From positions 124,001 through 188,000 of the forward strand of contig MU270038.1 in assembly GCA_021432635.1 (NCBI GenBank): DNA of 64,000 nucleotides. Reading direction: 5' to 3'. Position 1 is the first letter of the stretch. Each line of letters begins with the position of its first letter. This stretch comes from Thozetella sp. PMI_491 (Eukaryota > Ascomycota > Sordariomycetes > Chaetosphaeriales > Chaetosphaeriaceae). The position numbers were made by a program, and so were the translations under genes. Below are positions 9,994-22,185 of the stretch, piece by piece. Below the pieces are notes generated by a model that saw nothing but the letters and a program-made list of their open reading frames with translations, had not been told where the DNA came from and made no database searches.

Positions 9994-12182
9994 ATGGCAT
10001 TCAACTTCAACTGGTCGCCGCTGACGGCTGACGCCGAGTTCTACAAGCGCGCCCGCGACCTCCTCACCACCGCGCTGAACAAGTCGCCGAAGCCCCCCAT
10101 CATCGTCGATGACATTATCGTGACCGAGTTCAACCTCGGCTCGGTGCCGCCCGAGCTCGAGATCCTGGAGATTGGAGATCTGGCAGAGGACCGCTTTCGA
10201 GGCATCTTTAAGATGTGCTACTCGGGCGACGCCTTTTTGACGTTGAAAACAAGGGTTCAAGTACGTATTCGATCCAGCCAAGTCCGGCGCCCCCTTATCT
10301 CGGCTTCCGCCCGCGCAATCCGCCTGCCGCAAGCGCCGATGCCCATGTGCGATATCACTCGGACACATCGATGCATTCACTACCCACATCCCCTACTGTC
10401 TCAAAGTTGAGAATTTACCAATTGCGATTCCTCCCTTTGCCCTCCTTATTCGTCTTTGGCCAAATTTGCCCGCACAGTCTTTTGCGCGTGCACCACTCTT
10501 TCGAGCCTCGCCATTGAGTATGGAGTCCGCGACTGGCCTCGGTCACCGAGCTCTCTACCTATGACCGACTCCCAATGGCTGAGGCGCTCCCATGCGCGAT
10601 AATTTTGCTCTCAGTCGAGCTCCTTGTTTTCGCCCCTCTCCTTGTGGAAACATCCCGAGCGAACCGTGGTGTGCGCATTGTTTTCGATATTACTTTGCAG
10701 GGATGCGCGTCCAGGAACGGTTCGTGCGTCATAAACATATGCTAATATCGCAACCAATTATAGGCGAACCCCTTGAACACCTACCTCTACTCAAAGCCGA
10801 GCTTCACGTCTCCACAACCCCTCGCGGCCTCGTCAGGCCTGACGATACCGCTTCAGATCACATTATCGGAGATCAAGCTATCTGCATTCATCATCCTTGT
10901 CTTTTCTAGGCAAAAAGGTCTGACGCTGGTCTTCCGCAATGACCCCCTCGAGTCCCTCAAGGTCTCTTCGACCTTTGACTCGATCCAGTTCGTGCGGGAC
11001 TACCTGCAGAGGACAATCGAGGGCAAGCTCCGGGACCTAATGATGGATGAGTTACCGGCAATTATCCACCGGCTGTCCCTGCAACTGTGGTGCCCTGACC
11101 AGGTACCAAAAGAGGAGGACGACTCCAAGGAAGATTCAGGCGAGGCGGTGGTGGATCCACTTGCTACCCCCCCGCTAGATGCTGTCGATGCCAATGGCCA
11201 TCTTCTGGATCCCGCCCAGATTTCGTCACTGTCGCTCGACGGTGGGGCCGAAGTCCAGTCACTGTTCTCCCAAAAGAACTTGCTTCGGCTCGCCTCCCTC
11301 TCTACGGCACACAGCACTCTCGCTCTCGTGACCCCGAGTATAGGAGATGTGCTGGTTAGGGCTTGGGCCGGCCCTTCGGACAGGCTTGATGCCACCAACA
11401 CGCCGCCATTGACGACACCAAGCTTGATTAAGTCCCAGTCGTTCCACGGCAGCGCAACGACCTACACCTTCTCAGATACGAGCAGCCAGGACCACGGCCA
11501 TCTCCCGTCACGACCATCCCAAGTGAGTCTCCACTCGGCTACCACTGGGCTTTCCCTCGGCTCCGGTCGGCACTCCAAGCCCGGTCGGAAGAAGAAGACG
11601 CGGGTTGTGGATCTGCGTCGGAGAACGAGCAGTGAGGTGGGCAGCGAGGCAGGCGACAGCACAACCGAGACCGAGACCGAGACCGCCTCTGTCCAAGGCC
11701 CAATGTCGGAACCGATAATGTCGATTCCAGAGACAGAAGAGGAAATGCCTATGTCGACACAGTCGACCCCGAGCAAGGTTCGGTTCATGGCGCCTCTCGA
11801 CAAGTCGCATCCGCCTCCAAGGTCCCCTCTCAACCCCAACCGAGTGGGGGCCATCGACATGGCTGTCTCCTCGACAGAGCCGCGAGGCTTGCGGCCTCAG
11901 CCCTCCGTCCATTCGGAGCCAGAGCTTGCCTACCAGCAGCAAGCCAATGAGCGGGTTGCCCCCCTTTCTTATGATGGCAAGACGCCTGCCTCGGCAGACC
12001 AGTGGGCACGCCAGGGCCCTCAGTCGGACACTTCATCCGTCATCCTAGAACAGGCTTGGATTATGAAGATGGCAGGCGAGATCGCCCGCCGTGTATACGA
12101 TGAGAAGCACCGCAATCCCGGCTTCTGGGAAGGCCGCGAAGACTCTCCGCCTCCAGCCTACGAGGCGAATATCGACGCATAA
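9994..12182 (+). CDS. mdm34: ERMES subunit MDM34
   Basis: Two exons, 9994-10260 and 10764-12182, 561 aa. The N-terminus ([20 protein letters not shown]) is the invariant start of Mdm34, an SMP-domain lipid-transfer subunit of the ER-mitochondria encounter structure in the mitochondrial outer membrane. The SMP region spans about residues 1-200 ([45 protein letters not shown]). The remaining 350 residues are Ser/Thr/Pro-rich and disordered, with a conserved-looking C-terminus ([20 protein letters not shown]). The intron, GTACGT..TATAG, is 503 bp, much longer than other introns in the window. Confidence 0.95.
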
Positions 12183-13320
12183 ACACAATACCCCCAAGGC
12201 AACATTATGCGCTATTGCGCGCACGCAACACACTCACTCCCTCTCTCATGCTCGCATTTCCTATGTCTTCCAAGATCAGCATCTCCTACATGATTTCACT
12301 AGATGACTTATCACGGCATTGCTTAATTCGGTAATGTCTGGTGATAATCAGGTTCACGGCGTTTTGGACGGGACACTAAAAAAAAAGGGAAGGGCGCACA
12401 TTTTGCTTCCACCGGGCCGAGCAATATTGGGGATCTTGGCCATTGATACCACACGCATACTACGCAGCGTGCTCGGAATCGTTCACTGTGCTTTACAGTA
12501 TTAGAAGCCCTTTCCTTTGTCCCTGACCGGTGGCGAAAAGCAAGCCGCGGTCTGTACAGCATTTGTGACTACCTTGTAAAGGTATCAGAGGTATCAGAGG
12601 GGGTTATCGGACACTGGGCGGTATCGGTGAAAGCTTAGAAGTCCCTGCTGGCAACGTTGAGCAGGCAGGCTTATCTTGAGGACTTCTGTGAGTGAGAATA
12701 CAATCCCACCTCTAGGAATTGAACACCCAAATTCTGGGCCAACCCATTCGTTCCACGAAGCATTTCGCTTGGACCCTGCTCAGCCGGGGGCGTGATATCT
12801 GCACTACCGTGTCGCTTGCACGCGATGTCGTGCATTTGCCAACAACCTGACCAAGAAGAATCAGGTATTGCAGCTCTTGCAGCCTCGGCCTAAGCTACAT
12901 GAAGCCTAAAGGGTGCTGGGTCAGATGCGTGTCTTTGTTGTCCTAGCAAGCGCCAGCTGCGCAATCTGTGCTAAGAAGCAGGGTGTCCTATAAAAAAAAC
13001 ATATTTCTCAGCGGGCTAACCTGGACTGCCGCGTCTGGGCAGCAGGGATGGGTGATGTCAGCAGGTAACATCACGGGGCGCAAACACCAAGGAAGCGGCG
13101 TGCCCAGCTAGTATTGACTCAAACGCTTCACCACCCCCACCCCACTCCTTCCCCTTCGTCTCCCACTCTCACCTTTGGGGTTTGGGGAACGTGACCCGAG
13201 GAATGGAAGGTGCAACTCGTCCAACCGTAGACCCCACTTGGTGCACTTAAGGAGCCTTGAATGACGCCTCGGGAAGAGGGCTGATAGTTGCCTCATTCCT
13301 CGTTTCCGCCAGGCCCCCCA
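12183..13320. other. Intergenic between MDM34 and IPK1
   Basis: About 1.1 kb without a gene I can support. It has a short direct repeat (GGTATCAGA twice, about 12581-12600) and an 8-bp inverted repeat, AGAAGTCC at 12637 and GGACTTCT at 12680, enclosing a second short stem. The 3' part is presumably the IPK1 promoter. Confidence 0.5.
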
Positions 13321-14495
13321 ATGGCGTCCGAGTTCCAGCACCAGCCTGCTATACTGTATTCGACTCTCACGAGAGATGTTGGGTTTAGTTTCGTGGGTGA
13401 AGGAGCTGCGAACGTCGTGTTCGAGGCGGTCGTGCCAGACGCCTACGAAGGAGATAATCCCTTCAGAGGTGAGGCACCCATGGACAGGGAGAGAGATAGC
13501 CGCCGCATCCCAGATGTTATTGAGCTGGATACTAATATCGCCTGCATAGGAAAGCTCTTGAGAGTCCCCAAGGCCGGCACAAAGGCATACTCCCACGAAG
13601 AAATCCAGCAGTACTGGGAGAAGTCCATCAAGCCCGAGTTTGAGGAGGGTCAGCTGGTCCAACAAAGTCTCGTGCAACTCAAAGGCACCGGCCTCGTGCC
13701 TCGGCTGAATGACACCCTCTCTGGGGTAGAGGATCGGCGGAAGGACTTCCAAGGCAGCACGATCGGTGATGTGGACTTTGGAATGCTTGTCGAAGATATG
13801 CGCAAACGCAAGTGCCTTTCCCGTACAGGATAGACAGAAAGCTGACTGGTCGTCAATAATTTCTAGGCAATCCGGGGGACCTAGTGATTGAGTTCAAGCC
13901 CAAATGGATGACACAGTCTCCCAACGCCCCCGCGAGGGCAAGGCGTTGCCGGAATTGTGCCCGAGAGGCCGCCCGTAATCAGAAGAACGGCATCTGCACC
14001 GGGCTCATAGCCGATGCGCCGCCCTGCCCACTCGTTGCGCTGATGTGCTCTGAAGATCCGGCCATACCGGAAGAGTCCGTTGAGCAAATAGCAGCAGCAC
14101 TTAATCCGGCCTTGGCCACGACGTCAGCAGACCAGCAGCTGCGATTCGGGGACTGGTTGCGCCGCAACACGCTTCTGAAGCGCCTCCACGCATTGCAGGC
14201 CAAGTACGACCCCAAAGGGCCGCTCTACGCGGATCCAAAGCACCCTGGCCTCTCGTTCGCCATGACGGTGCGGGACTGCACGTGCTTCGTCCGAATCCCC
14301 AAGGAACCGGGTACGCCGGTGGAGGCGAAGCTAGGGGATCTGGACAAGAAGAACGCAGATGCCAAATGGAAGTATTGGAGGCAGACAGAATTAACGCTCA
14401 CGAATGAGGGCTACTACGAATGCAGAGAGCAGCCGGCTCAACGGACGCGCTGCTTGTACGAATGGGACGAGTGGTTTCCTACCTCGAGAGGATAG
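13321..14495 (+). CDS. ipk1: Inositol-pentakisphosphate 2-kinase IPK1
   Basis: Two exons, 13321-13822 and 13867-14495 (44-bp intron, GTACAG..TCTAG), 376 aa. Matches to the Ins_P5_2-kin family: an N-terminal nucleotide-binding loop with FVGEGAANVVFEAV near residue 20, the IEFKPKWMTQSP motif directly after the intron, the paired-Cys block RCRNCAREAAR, and YADPKHPGLSFAMTVRDCTC toward the C-terminus. The enzyme phosphorylates InsP5 at the 2 position to give InsP6 (phytate), needed for nuclear mRNA export and phosphate sensing. The intron is at the lower size limit for fungi; the alternative donor at 13812 would break the frame, so the chosen one is preferred. Confidence 0.9.
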
Positions 14496-14813
14496 GCATA
14501 GAAAATCAAGGAATGATGATAACCGGCGGGCTGTATGGGTAAAAAAAGGGGGGCAAGGTGGGAAGGGAGGCAGTAGAGATCTAAGTTGTTGGCACGCCGA
14601 CGGAACGCGTGGAAACAGTGTTCTTTCTATAAAGAAAGATCGCACTGGCAACTTCAATAGCCTATATCGTATCTGTCTCCAGATTGTGCAACGTTAACGC
14701 CGTCACATGGCTCTGTACCAGAACCACATAATATTCTATCGTTACCCATATCCGACAACCCTCACGCCTCAAAACCGTCAACGCCGGAAATGCATGTTTC
14801 TGTCTCCAAACTG
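14496..14813. other. Convergent 3' regions of IPK1 and FUN26
   Basis: 318 bp between two stop codons on opposite strands, expected to hold both 3' UTRs. No gene seen. Confidence 0.5.
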
Positions 14814-16287
14814 TCATATCCCACTAGCCGTAAAGCTTAGCAAGCTGCCCACTGCCAATCCAGCGACCAGGCACAAGCTCATGAAGCCACCAGCCGCCTC
14901 TCGCTCACTGTCGGCTACCCAGTCCCCTGCAGCCATCATGGTGCTCGCGCCGAGCCAGCCATTTGTGAGGCCGAAGGGAAACTGAACTAACGCCAGGTAG
15001 AACAGGTCGCTTTCGACGACCGCGCCTTCGCCCCGGATGTTGCACAGCATGTAGAGCGGGAGGAACAGGATGCGCGCCAAGCTGATGCCGAAGAGGATGC
15101 TCCGCCGGCGTCGAAACGAAATCGGCAGAACCGTCGATATACGGCCCAGCAAGTCGCCAAAATTCCACGAGAAGAAGCCCAGCGGGATAAACACCCCAGG
15201 TGCAAACAGCCGCCCCGATCCCGGCAGCTGCACAGACAGGATCTTGCTCGTGAAGACGGGGAAGAACATGGTGACGACAAAGCACATAAACACCGTTGCT
15301 GCGAGCCAGTGGAGCTTTCGAAGGAGCGCAGGGAGGCTGATGAAGCGGCGCGAAGCGCGCTCGGCTTCCTCGACGCTGGTGACGGACTCCCCGAGCCGGT
15401 CCGCAAGTCGCCGTTCAGCGAGGCGGTTATGGCGCCGCACGAGCGGTATGAAGACCACTAGTGCCACGGTAGAGACGCCCACCGCTGTCGAAAAGTATGT
15501 GAAGGCGGCGGAGCTGGCGCCTTTCCCCGGAGGAGGAGGAGGGAGGGGGCCGCCTGGAGGCGGGCCCTTTGGTGGCTCACCGGGAGGTTCCGGCATGGAG
15601 AGCACCGATATGATCTGCGCGAGCGACGGCAGTACGCCGGCCACGCCCTGGCCGGCCATGATTGCCTGCGTGTATTCAGGGCGCCCAAAGCTCGCCGCGA
15701 ACGAGAAGGCGCCGTTCTGCAGCAGGCCGGTCGCGTAGGCTGAGGCGGCTACCATGATGAGCAGGAAGGCGAGATATCCGCCGGGCGAGACGTCGAGGAA
15801 GTACGAAGTCGAGACGGTGAGCAGGCCGAATATAACCACGTTCATGACGAGCGCTGTGTTGATGCGGAGGGGGTACGAGGCTGCGCTCTGCAGGTGCGTC
15901 ATGATCATCAAGACCGTCAGGTTAGTCACCGTCGACACGGAGATGATGCTAGACTGAAAGTTCTCGAGGATCCAAGGGTCGGCAGCGAAGCGTCTCTGGA
16001 AGTAAGGGGCCGCGGCGAGGAACATATTCCTAGTTTAAGAGCCGACGTTAGCTCACTAGCTCGCGGGAACCCACCCCCACCCTCTTCCAAGCTGGCTCTA
16101 TCACATACCATGCCCACAGCATCGCGACGCCAAGAACGGCGAAGATGAAGTATTCGAACCATGAGAATGGATTCTCGTCCTCACGCTCGTATGTTGAGCC
16201 TTCCAAGGTCTGCGAGTCGTCCGTCAGGGGCTCGTACTCCTCCGCACTGGCCTTCTTGGGAGCAAAGAACGCCCTGATGCTCTCCAT
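14814..16287 (-). CDS. fun26: Equilibrative nucleoside transporter (FUN26/SLC29 type)
   Basis: Two exons, 16287-16109 and 16029-14814, 464 aa, splicing to the typical ENT sequence AMLWAWNMFLAAAPYFQRRF in the first transmembrane helix. About eleven hydrophobic segments follow. The ENT signature in the C-terminal half is recognisable (GFFSWNFGDLLGR, then RRRSILFGISLARILFLPLY; GLTNGWLGASTMM). Family members move nucleosides and bases across vacuolar or plasma membranes; Fun26 in yeast is vacuolar. The loop between helices 6 and 7 carries an unusual run of Pro and Gly (GEPPKGPPPGGPLPPPPPGKG split over about residues 200-225). The cytosolic N-tail has an acidic dileucine-like element (EEYEPLTDD). 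Confidence 0.93.
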
Positions 16288-17399
16288 CTTGGTGGTCGGA
16301 GATTCCTTTGTTGCGCGCAAAATGTGATACTGGCTCCAGACTCTCCGTATATGTAGCAGCCTGCACCGCGTCTCCGCTGGGCCAGCTGTTCCGCGCTTGA
16401 TGTCGAGGTCGCGGCGGCTGCGGATGTAGTCCCGGGGAGGGACAGGCGGCAGCGAGCGCTGCGCAATTAATTCAGCACGGCAACGGTGGTGCCTTTGGCC
16501 TGCCCTTTCAAGCCTCGTCCCGTCGGTAAGTATTTGTTCGGTCGCTGGGGGGAGGCGTCGCAGGCCTTCCTGCCTGTGTCAGGTGGGCTGAACGAGAGCT
16601 GCCATGTGAGCGCTTCGACGGAGGCGATCCAGGCAACTTCGGCACCTGCCAGTAGCGGAGAACGGAGCCTTCCGTGGAGAGACCCACATGCGAATAGTCT
16701 CCACTTTTATTCATGCCCTGTCCGTGTGCTCGCTCGAGCCTCAACGTCATGGGCCCGGACGACGCGGGAAATGCTACTACGATGGATCCAAGACGCGGGC
16801 CTTCAGTTTGCGGGGTCGACGACGAGCGCCGACTTACGGGTAAACGCGACACGTCGGGCTGTAAATTAAAGAAGCGGTGGGCCGCCTGCTGGGCCTCCTT
16901 TTGTTTACTCAATCAACACCACAAGTTTGCGTGTCACAGGGCCTGGCTCCGAAGTCGTTGGGCCTCAACCGTCGCCCGATGCGGTAAGCTGCTCGCGCGG
17001 CACACGGCCCATTATGCGACCGCTCACGTGAAATCTTCACCATGCGATGCAAGTATGTCGTGCATTGTTGCGATATCTCGCAAGTCGACCGGGCGTCGTC
17101 GATGAAGGTCCGGCATGTGGAAATCTGCAATCTCGCGTCCGCGCTCACGTTACCGGCAGCACACGGTGGAGTATATCAGTGGGAATTCACGCCGAGAGGC
17201 CATCACACTCGATATACTCGTCACCCGCAGGGCCATCTCGCCAAAGTAGCACCCCTAGCCTTGAGCGTGTCTCCCAGCTGCCTCACCCTGATCGTTCGCC
17301 TCTCAGCGTATCTCACCTTCCATCTCGACTCATGAGTCTTGCGGGAAACGATCAGTGAACTTAAACCTCACCAGCCCGGACTTTATATCGTCAACAACT
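16288..17399. other. Intergenic upstream of FUN26
   Basis: About 1.1 kb. The part next to 16288 is the FUN26 promoter. Several open frames of 100-135 codons overlap on both strands at 16486-17105, but none begins with a well-placed ATG plus recognisable motifs. I see no gene. Confidence 0.5.
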
Positions 17400-19350
17400 T
17401 CAGAGGCCCAAGACCCCCAATACATCCCATCGGCGGGTCTCTAGGGGGTTGACAGCTGTCAAGGCTTGGGAACCGATGCCGATCGCGCCCACAGGCCTCC
17501 CCCGTCGGTATGCATCAACGAGTATCTGGCTAGGAGCCCCAGGTAAATAGAGCGCCGACAGCTGTGGCGGGTCGAGCAAGGCCACCGAGCCGGCCGTGAT
17601 GACGACCTCGTCGACCTCAGTCGCGTCTGCAGCCAAGTATGCCAGGTCAATACCTTGACCAAGCGACTCGCGAATGGCTGTGACAAATAGACCATCCTTG
17701 TTCAGCCTGGCCTTGGCCCCTTGTGCCTGTTCCAGTGAATCGGCCGAATGAATACTAGTGAGCACGGCCACCCGCAGGGGCGACGAGCTGTTAAAGATGG
17801 GGAGTCCAGTGCTCATTGAAAGTGTTAGACGCGGCTCGGACAAGGTTCCCGACAGCCGTCCGCCCGGGCGCTGTGATATAACCCCTTCCCATCGTCTGAT
17901 TTGCTCGCTGAAGGAAACCACCGGTTAGTGTGCTGGGCGTGTCTAGAATGGGTCGACAGGTCCGCGAGTATTGGATGCTTATATGGGTAGAGGTTTTTAT
18001 GATAAGGCCTTGGCTCGCTCCGCCACGATTGTTGCTGTGTGTAGCAACACGTGGATGGTTTATAGATAGGTAGTTGCTCAAAATTTGGACTCCCGTGGCG
18101 ATTTAATTGGGTGGCTAGGTATGAGAATATGCGGCCTTGGAGCATAAGGTCCTCTGAGGAGTAAAGTCTACTCCCCGTATGATATGGCCAGGTTGGATCT
18201 GCCCAGCGCCAGCTCGCGCCTTACACCATTCCACCTGTTATCACAACCCACCATGATCTGTTCAGTTTCGGCAAAGTAATTGGCCCGATTAGTATAGAGC
18301 TTCATAATGCCGAGTTTGTGGAGAGGAGCTAGCTCTTCCGGAATGATTTTGGTCGCATCGAGAACGTTGGACCCAAATGCAAAATCCTGCTCTTCGTCGA
18401 TGATCTGGACATCAAGCTCCCATTCGGGCCCATTCACAAAATACATCGCATCAAATAGATCCTGCCTATGATAGTCGGGATTCTTGCCAGACAGAACCTG
18501 CGCCTCGTCTCCCAAGAAGCTGGCTCGCCCTTGCTTGGTTTTCCAGTGCCGCTTGATCAGCTTAGTTGACCCATCATCTTTCACAAAACGTAATGTACGA
18601 ACACCGAAGCCATCCTTGAAATGGTGAAAATTGGTTGGATAATCGAGCTGCTTGGAGACACCTACCGTTTGGCGGTAACTGCGAGTGATGCCATAACCTG
18701 GCATAGCCCGAAACAATGCATGAAGTGTAGTCGTCTGACTAGAAAAAAAGTCCCACGCCGAGTCGTGCACGGTGGCAGCTTGGGGTATCTCGTTGTTAGG
18801 GCTTCATTTGACGGTATGGATGAAATCGGAAAGGTGAATAGTATCCTGGAAGGAAAAAATATAGGAGCATTATTGCCGGTAATGTCTAGAGCCTGGTCAG
18901 AACCTCTCCAACAACCGAGTACGGTGCTTCGTACCAAAGTTTCCTTCATGTAACTGAGGAGAGGGTTATTAGACTTGGTTCCAAATCCTCGGGAGAAACG
19001 GTGGCGGAATCAGAGACCATCGACTTACAAACGAGTGGCAAACCCATGGATGTCTCGCGCACTGTCTGTCGAGCCACGAGAGCCGGCAACGGTGGAGAAA
19101 CGGACAAAGACTGGGGTGGTTTTTCCTGCTTGCGCAAGGAAAGATGCGGCGGTCAAATTGCTTAAGTTTCCATAGCTGATAAACATTCCGTACGCGCCGC
19201 CATCCCGGGCGTTAACTCGCTCGCTCAGGAACCTGATGACCGCTCAGCATCAATGAGACCCTGGGGAGTGTTGCCAGAAAGCCCTACCCTCTCGCAATCG
19301 AAGCGGGTGACAGTCTGGCGAAATATAGAGTCCTTGAGCAGAGCTGGCCC
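17400..19350 (-). pseudogene. Decayed large-subunit catalase
   Basis: Reading the minus strand from 19350 to 17400 gives the parts of a fungal large-subunit (clade 2) catalase in order but in several frames: [52 protein letters not shown]; a remnant intron still bounded by GTAAGT and CAG (about 18960-19024); LDITGNNAPIFF; HDSAWDFFSSQTTTL; GNGPEWELD-like and IIDEEQDFAFGS; IIPEELAPLHKLGIMKL; RIFSYLATQLNRHG with the heme-ligand Tyr; GGFLQRANQTMGRGYITAPGR (split); then the C-terminal flavodoxin-like domain (LRVAVLTSIHSA, QILVDAYRRGRPVGAIG). The segment that should hold the catalytic His (VVHARG) reads ERVNARDGG. There are several frame changes and in-frame stops, so no intact protein is encoded. 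The longest surviving frames are 18770-18168 (200 codons) and 17921-17400. A functional catalase elsewhere in the genome is presumed. Confidence 0.88.
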
Positions 19351-20255
19351 ATGTCTTCCAGCCCTGAGACTTGCTTAATCTTCCATAGGACCTTCGGCTT
19401 CCGTTGTCAGGTAGGCAGTGTTGTCGTCTGCCTCAAAATGGGCGGCCCCGCGGCCGGCCCAATGATGAGATGGCTGGTCGTCGCGCCTCTGAGTCACTGC
19501 TACATCAGCATAAGGGTATACCAGGTAGGTAGTCTTGTTTCCTCTTCTTGCTCATATTCCTTTTATCTCCTCGCCCTGCCTCCTTCCCTTTCGGGGTGAA
19601 TCGTGCCCTGGTTCACTGCAGGTCTTGGAGATATTACCAAAACACCATGCAACGAGACAAAAACCATTACCTACCAGAGAGTGAGGCGAAAGGTAATAAG
19701 CCCGTGCCCACATATAGATGACTACTAAGGGCTCGTGCAACCTGGCCATATTCATTTCCGGCGTGAAAGTTGCGGCTTTAGTCGAACCCCCTTTCCGAGT
19801 CCTGACATAGAAAGGGGGGAAGATATGCCGAAGAGTCAATACAACGCTGGGAACGCTAAATTTAGTTCGTTACTTGCTCTCTCCCTGTCTTACTCGCGGT
19901 GTCCACGGTTAACCGGTCGTGGACGTCGTCCTCCAAGTGTCCGCCACGGAGGCTTGCACAAACGCTTGTTAATCTGGAGGAAATAAGGGTGCTGTGTAGA
20001 GGTAAATTTAGGCTACAGTGACCCTTTGAGTCACAGTTACAGGTTCTTTGAAACATGGACTTGACACTCGATTCTCAAGGCGAATGCTTGTCTTCAAGAC
20101 CGTGTGATTCTATTGCCAGTATTAGGTCGTCTACTTGAAATACAAAAAGCAAGGGTATAACATGTCGCCTCAAAAACACCGTCACCCTTCCTGCACCGTA
20201 AAATGACAATGCATAGCCAACCCTGTATACAAGATAGGGAAACCAAAAATCCACA
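19351..20255. other. Intergenic between haspin-like gene and catalase relic
   Basis: About 0.9 kb, more AT-rich than the flanks, probably the dead catalase promoter plus the 3' UTR of the kinase. No supported gene. Confidence 0.5.
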
Positions 20256-21854
20256 TCATTGGACGCTCAGATTTTGCGTTAGTCTCCGGGGGGATCGCCG
20301 AAGGTACGAGTCTTGTGCCTCCGACAACCTCCCTTCAATGATGCTCTCGGAAGCGGCAACGCTCCACAGATCCGAGTTCTCCAGCCGGCTCCGCTCTCCC
20401 ATCAGCTGATCCTCGGTGATCCAGCCCGCCTCGGCCGCAAACGTGACGACTTCCGCCGCCGAGGGGAATGACGGGATGCTCCGCGGAGCATCAGGGTCAA
20501 GATGGGTGAAGAACTCCTTGGTCGTCTTCTTGAACTGGGCTAGCTCTTTTCTCTCCCCCCTAAAGTTAACAACAAGGTACTGGTATATATACGCTAGCCA
20601 TAGCACATTCGTGTATGGGTAATGCCCACTCCATGAAATTGGCCCATTCACACCATGGTCGTACGGTGTGTTATGGGCCTTGGGCGGTAGGTGGATCCGG
20701 TCGTCTTTCAAGAGGAACGACCGCATCTGTCGATAGACCTTGCACTGGGAGGCATGCGTACTCGTGAAAATTCCCAGGTCTTTTTCGAGGTCGTATGCGA
20801 CGGAGGTGCCGTCTAGAGATTCCGGATCCTCCGCCCTGGAAAGGCCGTAGTCGAGAATTGTGATCTCGAGGCCGGAATAGCCAAACTCGGAGATGCTACC
20901 AGCCGGTCTCGGCTTCACCTCTCTTGCCTGGTGGACGCAAAGGTTGCCCTCGTGCAAGTCGCGATGCTGAAGCGGTTAGCGGAGCTCGGGAGGAGACAGG
21001 GCTAATGAATCTACCTCGAATCCTATCATCTCTTCCGCGCGTGCGAGCGCAATGGCAGTGTGCAAGAAAATATCCCATATTTGGGCAGCCGAGGCGAGCT
21101 CGAAGTCCTCCAAGGCCGTCCCGGCATCCCCGAGCTCCACAACGAGAAATTCAGTGTCGTCGAGATAGCGGCTCGGCGAGGGGTAAAACTGGAGGCGGTC
21201 CGGATCTTTGCGCTTCAACTTCCGGTGGAAAGCCTGATGTGTCTCTAGGAGCGACTTCGGTGCCCTGCCCCTTACGACGTATCGTTCCTTGTACACCACA
21301 AACCCGGGGATGTCGGCCAGCCACTCCGAGATTTTTAGTTCTCCTTGCAGGTCCTCCTCGGAGTGTGGTTCCTCATCCACAAGCCCGGATCTTTCTTGCG
21401 CCTTGGTTTGCGCCTTGATGGGTGAATCGAGCCGGATGGCCTTGATAATGCTGACACCTCTTTCGTTGCTGACGCGGTAGACCTCGGCATACGACGCCTC
21501 TGCGATCTTCTCAATTCGATCCCCAAACGGACAGACATCATCCCATACTAGAACACGCAAGATTTGTCCGGTCGTTGATTCAGAATATCGGGCTGACGAC
21601 GCAATCGAAGTCTCGTGGGCCGACAGCGACTCGTCTGATTCTGGGTTCTCGGGCAGCGATGCTGGCGGGGTATCCTCTGCCGTGGGCGCCACATTGTCGT
21701 CTAGAGTTACAGATAGCAGCTTCTCAGCGATATCCTCTATCTCGTCCGCCAGCTGCAGCGCCTTTTCAGGGCTATTGGGCAGATCCATGAAGGCTTGGTC
21801 TGCCCTGGCCCGCGTGCGCTTGCCATATTTTCGGGTTGACGTCGTCCTCACCAT
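20256..21854 (-). CDS. Haspin-like protein kinase
   Basis: Two exons, 21854-21015 and 20966-20256, 516 aa; the intron (GTAGAT..TTCAG) sits just before the catalytic loop. Residues 1-100 are Ser/Glu-rich and probably disordered. The kinase domain begins near 110 (FGDRIEKIAEASYAEVYRV, then IIKAIRL with the ATP-binding Lys), has a catalytic loop HRDLHEGN, a divergent DFG motif (ITILDYGLSR), and the haspin-specific region with YDLEKDLGIFT and QCKVYRQMRSFL. Haspin phosphorylates histone H3 Thr3 at centromeres in mitosis. HRDLHEGN and the atypical DYG are within the haspin range, so activity is plausible. The gene is divergent from the CCDC47-like gene. Confidence 0.88.
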
Positions 21855-22185
21855 CGCGGCTCCCTGTCCCTTTGTGTCTTGCGATAGAGTCCAAATTTAC
21901 CTTCATGCCTCGCTCTGTGCTGTTCTGCTGCTCAAACGGCGTCCAGGCACGGGGCTCGGATCTGAGGTCGAGAGGCTCTTACTCGTGGTATATTGAGGCC
22001 CGTTGTCCGGGGCAACCGGAAGCGGCTGGACAAAGCTCCGCCCCACCCAGTACCCCGGATGGTCGAGCCAGGCTTGTGGGTCGGGAAAAGTGCACAGACC
22101 TTTCGTCCCAAGCTCTCTTTTTCTTGAGGAGGACGAGAGATTGCGACAGCTCAGACGCCTGAAGTCGACCATCACACGCGACACC
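21855..22185. promoter_or_regulatory. Divergent promoter, haspin-like kinase / CCDC47-like
   Basis: 331 bp between start codons, so the promoters overlap or abut. No specific site recognised. Confidence 0.5.

Noticed and set aside
12637-12687. Nested inverted repeat that might be a small transposon end or RNA hairpin
   Set aside because: Only 8 bp plus a 5-bp inner stem, no target-site duplication or longer terminal repeats seen.
16508-16912. 134-codon minus-strand frame upstream of FUN26
   Set aside because: Has no ATG at its start and no conserved block; overlapping frames exist on the other strand.
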